NCBI RefSeq assembly: GCF_023684385.1 | Contig: NZ_JAGSOJ010000003.1 | Coordinates: forward strand, 496,001-560,000 | Source of the DNA: Oceanirhabdus seepicola | Lineage (GTDB): Bacteria > Bacillota > Clostridia > Clostridiales > Clostridiaceae | Length of the DNA stretch: 64,000 nucleotides | Direction: 5' to 3' | Part shown: piece by piece, positions 62,044 through 64,000 of the stretch | Layout of the letters: each line of letters begins with the position of its first letter | How positions within the stretch are numbered: the stretch's first letter is position 1 | Made by a program: the position numbers and the translations under genes | Notes under the pieces: model-generated | What the model saw: the letters and a program-made list of their open reading frames with translations, nothing else | What the model was told of the DNA's origin: nothing | Database searches by the model: none

Positions 62044-62643
62044 ATAGAACTTAAATTGAAAAACAATAAACAAACTATTGAGGAATTAGTGTTAAGAGCA
62101 AAAGAAGGGGAAGAAGAAGCTACAAAGATAATTATCGATAAATATACAGGATTTATTATTAAAGAAGCATCTAAATACAGAATTCCATCATATGAATTTG
62201 AGGATCTAGTGCAGCATGGGTATTTAACTGTTATAAAAAGTATAAAAATATATAAATCTAATTCGAGCTCATTTCATGGATACGTTATTAATGCTATAAA
62301 AAACAACATAGGAGATCTGCTAAGAGGCAATATCAAACACTACCGAGAAATACCAGATGAATCAATAGCACAGAAGGACTCAGGTGATTATAGTTTTACA
62401 ATAGAAGATCAGATAATTGCATATGATGAAGCAAAAAAGCTATATGAAGCACTGGATAAACTATCAGAAGAGGAGAGAGATATAATTAAAGAATTTTATT
62501 TCAATGAAAGAAACATGAGAGAATATGCGGATACCAACAATATTAAATACCATACTTTAATGCAAAGAAAGAGAAAAACCTTAAGAAAACTAGAACAAAT
62601 TCTAAATACTAATGAAAAATCAAACAAGATTACATATATATAA
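62044..62643 (+). CDS. Sigma-70 family RNA polymerase sigma factor, non-AUG start likely
   Basis: About 199 residues. Region 2 is FEDLVQHGYLTVIKSIKIYK, then FHGYVINAIKNNIGDLLRG; region 4 is LYEALDKLSEEERDIIKEFY with a C-terminal HTH. An eight-G ribosome site ends at 62037 and the codons after it are TTT ATT ATA GAA; ATA 62044 has ideal spacing, ATT 62041 is an alternative, and the only normal starts (TTG 61978, TTG 62053) are misplaced. It leads the YvrJ-DUF1659-DUF2922 set and may transcribe it. Confidence 0.8.
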   Translation: MELKLKNNKQTIEELVLRAKEGEEEATKIIIDKYTGFIIKEASKYRIPSYEFEDLVQHGYLTVIKSIKIYKSNSSSFHGYVINAIKNNIGDLLRGNIKHYREIPDESIAQKDSGDYSFTIEDQIIAYDEAKKLYEALDKLSEEERDIIKEFYFNERNMREYADTNNIKYHTLMQRKRKTLRKLEQILNTNEKSNKITYI

Positions 62644-62688
62644 TTGAATGTATTTATCCAATTACTATAACGGTTAGGAGGTACCACT

Positions 62689-62850
62689 ATGTACGAAGAA
62701 CTTGTTAAACTAACTAGTACAGTGGGATTCCCAATAGCAGTATGTATATATTTACTCGTTCGATTTGAGAGAAAAATTGAAGCGCTCAATAAATCCATAT
62801 CAGACCTGACAGTAGTTATAACTACCGTTGTAGGAAACCAAAGTAAGTAG
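62689..62850 (+). CDS. YvrJ family protein
   Basis: 53 residues with TAGGAGG before the ATG. A short N-terminus, one membrane helix (VGFPIAVCIYLLVRF) and a helical tail (ERKIEALNKSISDLTVVITT) are the YvrJ pattern. The family commonly sits beside a sigma factor and DUF1659/DUF2922 genes in Firmicutes; its role is unknown. Confidence 0.85.
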   Translation: MYEELVKLTSTVGFPIAVCIYLLVRFERKIEALNKSISDLTVVITTVVGNQSK

Positions 62851-62946
62851 GCAGCCATATGGCTGTCTATTTATTTGAATTTTTTTATCCAAAAGGTATA
62901 GATATTACATATATACATATGAAAACACATGAAAGGAGTGATAATC

Positions 62947-63171
62947 ATGGCAGTAACAAACACAAGAGTAGATAGTGATTTAATAGTAACTGTTAAGGTA
63001 GGTACAAAGCCATCAGGAGCTGATGACTTAAGAAACTTTAAGTTTGCAAAGCTTAAAATTGATGCAACCGATGAAGCAGTTTATGCAGTAGGTGCTAAAA
63101 TAGCATCTGTATTACCTTATCAATTAAAGGCAGTACAGAGAGTAAATGATAACATGTTAATCAGCGAGTAA
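62947..63171 (+). CDS. DUF1659 family protein
   Basis: 74 residues. DSDLIVTVKVGTKPSGADDL, then RNFKFAKLKIDATDEAVYAV fits DUF1659. Met 62947 is the start; the upstream ATG 62929 overlaps its AAAGGAG ribosome site. It is almost always paired with a DUF2922 gene; function unknown. Confidence 0.85.
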   Translation: MAVTNTRVDSDLIVTVKVGTKPSGADDLRNFKFAKLKIDATDEAVYAVGAKIASVLPYQLKAVQRVNDNMLISE

Positions 63172-63253
63172 TACAAAAGATAATGGTAAAGTGAACGCTA
63201 ATGAAAGGTATATTTAATATACCTAATAAAAATTATGGAAGGAGAGAAAAGAT

Positions 63254-63469
63254 ATGAAAAAGTTAAGTATGAAGTTTGTAACATCTGGTGATGAAGTAGC
63301 TACTTTAACTGTCAATGAAGTCAGGGAAGATATTAGCGATGCAGAAGTAAACTCTCTTATGGATGAGATCATAACTCAGGATGCACTTTATTCTAGCAGC
63401 GGATCTTTGAAGAAGAAAAAGGGAGCTAAGATTATAGATGTAACTGAAACAGAAGTAGAGGTACTGTAA
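63254..63469 (+). CDS. DUF2922 family protein
   Basis: 71 residues. LSMKFVTSGDEVATLTVNEV and VNSLMDEIITQDALYSSSGS, then KKKKGAKIIDVTETEVEVL match DUF2922. AAGGAGAG precedes the ATG. Last gene of the sigma/YvrJ/DUF1659/DUF2922 cluster, ending in a terminator. Confidence 0.87.
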   Translation: MKKLSMKFVTSGDEVATLTVNEVREDISDAEVNSLMDEIITQDALYSSSGSLKKKKGAKIIDVTETEVEVL

Positions 63470-63475
63470 TGATAA

Positions 63476-63510
63476 CAATCCAGTAGTTTTGTGAACTGCT
63501 GGATTGATTT
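63476..63510 (+). terminator. Terminator after the DUF2922 gene
   Basis: CAATCCAG pairs with CTGGATTG, with an inner AGTT/AACT pairing; a weak T-rich tail follows. Confidence 0.7.
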
Positions 63511-63650
63511 ATGTTGTAAAATGATTATTGTGCATTAATGATTATAATATAGAAGGAACTGGAGTCATGTCAATTATGTGTCCAATTCAGAAGTTTAAAG
63601 TGTCATATTAATATTGTACTTGGAGTGAGATTTGCATGCGAGCAGTCCCA

Positions 63651-63684
63651 AAAAAAGAGCATTTGACAATGCTCTTTATTTTTT
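63651..63684. terminator. Bidirectional terminator
   Basis: AAAGAGCATT-tgac-AATGCTCTTT is a perfect 10-bp stem with A residues to the left and T residues to the right. It ends the minus-strand gene whose stop is at 63689. Confidence 0.85.
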
Positions 63685-63688
63685 ATTA

Positions 63689-64000
63689 CTACCACAGGTC
63701 GTTTAAACTTTTAGCACTAGATAATTTTTCAAAATTAGTATACTTTCTTCCACGCATTGTAACACTTCTATTTTTGTAAGGTATATGCTCTGGTAGTTCT
63801 ACTGGTGCAGATTTGAAATTTATCTTATATTTATTAGTATCGTTATACCTAACGATGTCCTTAACTTCTGCGTAGTGTGTTATTGCCTTTATTGGAGAGT
63901 TCTGATAGCTCGCAATATAGCGAATATTGTTAATTTTATCATCTGCGATACTTACTGAATACCAACAGTTTTGCCCCATAAATACAGCGGCATGATTTAT
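63689..64000 (-). CDS. C-terminal part of an unidentified protein, start outside window
   Basis: The minus-strand frame is open to the right window edge, so the Met at 63979 is probably internal. The 103 visible residues read NHAAVFMGQNCWYSVSIADD, then IASYQNSPIKAITHYAEVKD and YKNRSVTMRGRKYTNFEKLS, ending SLNDLW. Mixed strands and helices suggest a soluble globular domain. The family is not recognised. Confidence 0.65.
   Translation of the reverse strand: MNHAAVFMGQNCWYSVSIADDKINNIRYIASYQNSPIKAITHYAEVKDIVRYNDTNKYKINFKSAPVELPEHIPYKNRSVTMRGRKYTNFEKLSSAKSLNDLW

Overview
This is a very AT-rich, low-GC Gram-positive window that looks like Clostridium sensu stricto. The signs are strong GGAGG-type ribosome sites, some with 7-8 G runs, a lysine riboswitch in front of lysA-lysC, a C_GCAxxG_C_C-family protein, an Mrp/Mbh-type antiporter operon and a sigma/YvrJ/DUF1659/DUF2922 locus. 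The species cannot be fixed from the sequence alone. No tRNA or rRNA genes and no CRISPR array were seen.

Layout. (1) 1-7.1 kb: two paralogous membrane-anchored DUF4932 putative metalloproteases, a CPBP protease between them, and an AlaX-like gene with a degraded zinc site. A short decayed copy of the AlaX-like 3' end lies before the second DUF4932 gene, which suggests an old tandem duplication. (2) 7.4-15.9 kb: single small accessory genes (GrpB, GNAT, small membrane proteins, P-loop kinase, CPBP, VOC, DUF2268, Nudix-like), several of them broken. Four are separated by near-identical terminator/promoter spacers, so the array looks cassette-like. (3) 16-19 kb: lysine riboswitch, lysA, lysC. 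(4) 19.1-21.2 kb: a DapB-like dehydrogenase and its MerR-type regulator, with matching palindromic operators before both. (5) 21.4-29.3 kb: more accessory enzymes, including a C_GCAxxG_C_C-Nudix fusion, an APH-like kinase, a Nudix hydrolase and a small QueG-like Fe-S protein, plus pseudogenes and four unknown membrane-anchored proteins. (6) 30.7-35.3 kb: an eight-gene Mrp/Mbh-like cation/proton antiporter operon, in which the MrpA C-terminal modules are separate genes and the MrpA N-terminal module is absent, together with one upstream unknown gene.

(7) 35.7-about 61 kb: a mobile defence region. It opens with a tyrosine integrase, a frameshifted ImmA peptidase, a divergent repressor/Cro-like switch, an excisionase-like protein, an AntA/ORF6C antirepressor and phage-type replication genes. 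A complete type I restriction system (hsdM-hsdS-hsdR) follows, then an unknown helical protein, a solitary HslV/proteasome-like Ntn hydrolase with a 54-residue partner, a DUF2971 protein, an MmeI-like type IIL restriction-methylase, and a cluster made of a nuclease-like protein, an AlbA_2 protein and a PD-(D/E)XK-like protein. The non-coding gaps between these units carry recurring structured elements, called R1 and R2 here, with compensatory base changes in their stems.

(8) 60.6-63.5 kb: the longest R1 copy leads into a roughly 500-nt G+C-richer, ORF-poor, highly self-complementary stretch that looks like a large ornate non-coding RNA. It lies directly upstream of a sigma factor, YvrJ, DUF1659 and DUF2922. 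The window ends inside an unidentified minus-strand gene.

The most promising undescribed biology is the R1/R2-punctuated defence array, the Ntn-hydrolase two-gene unit and the large RNA candidate at 61.4-61.9 kb.
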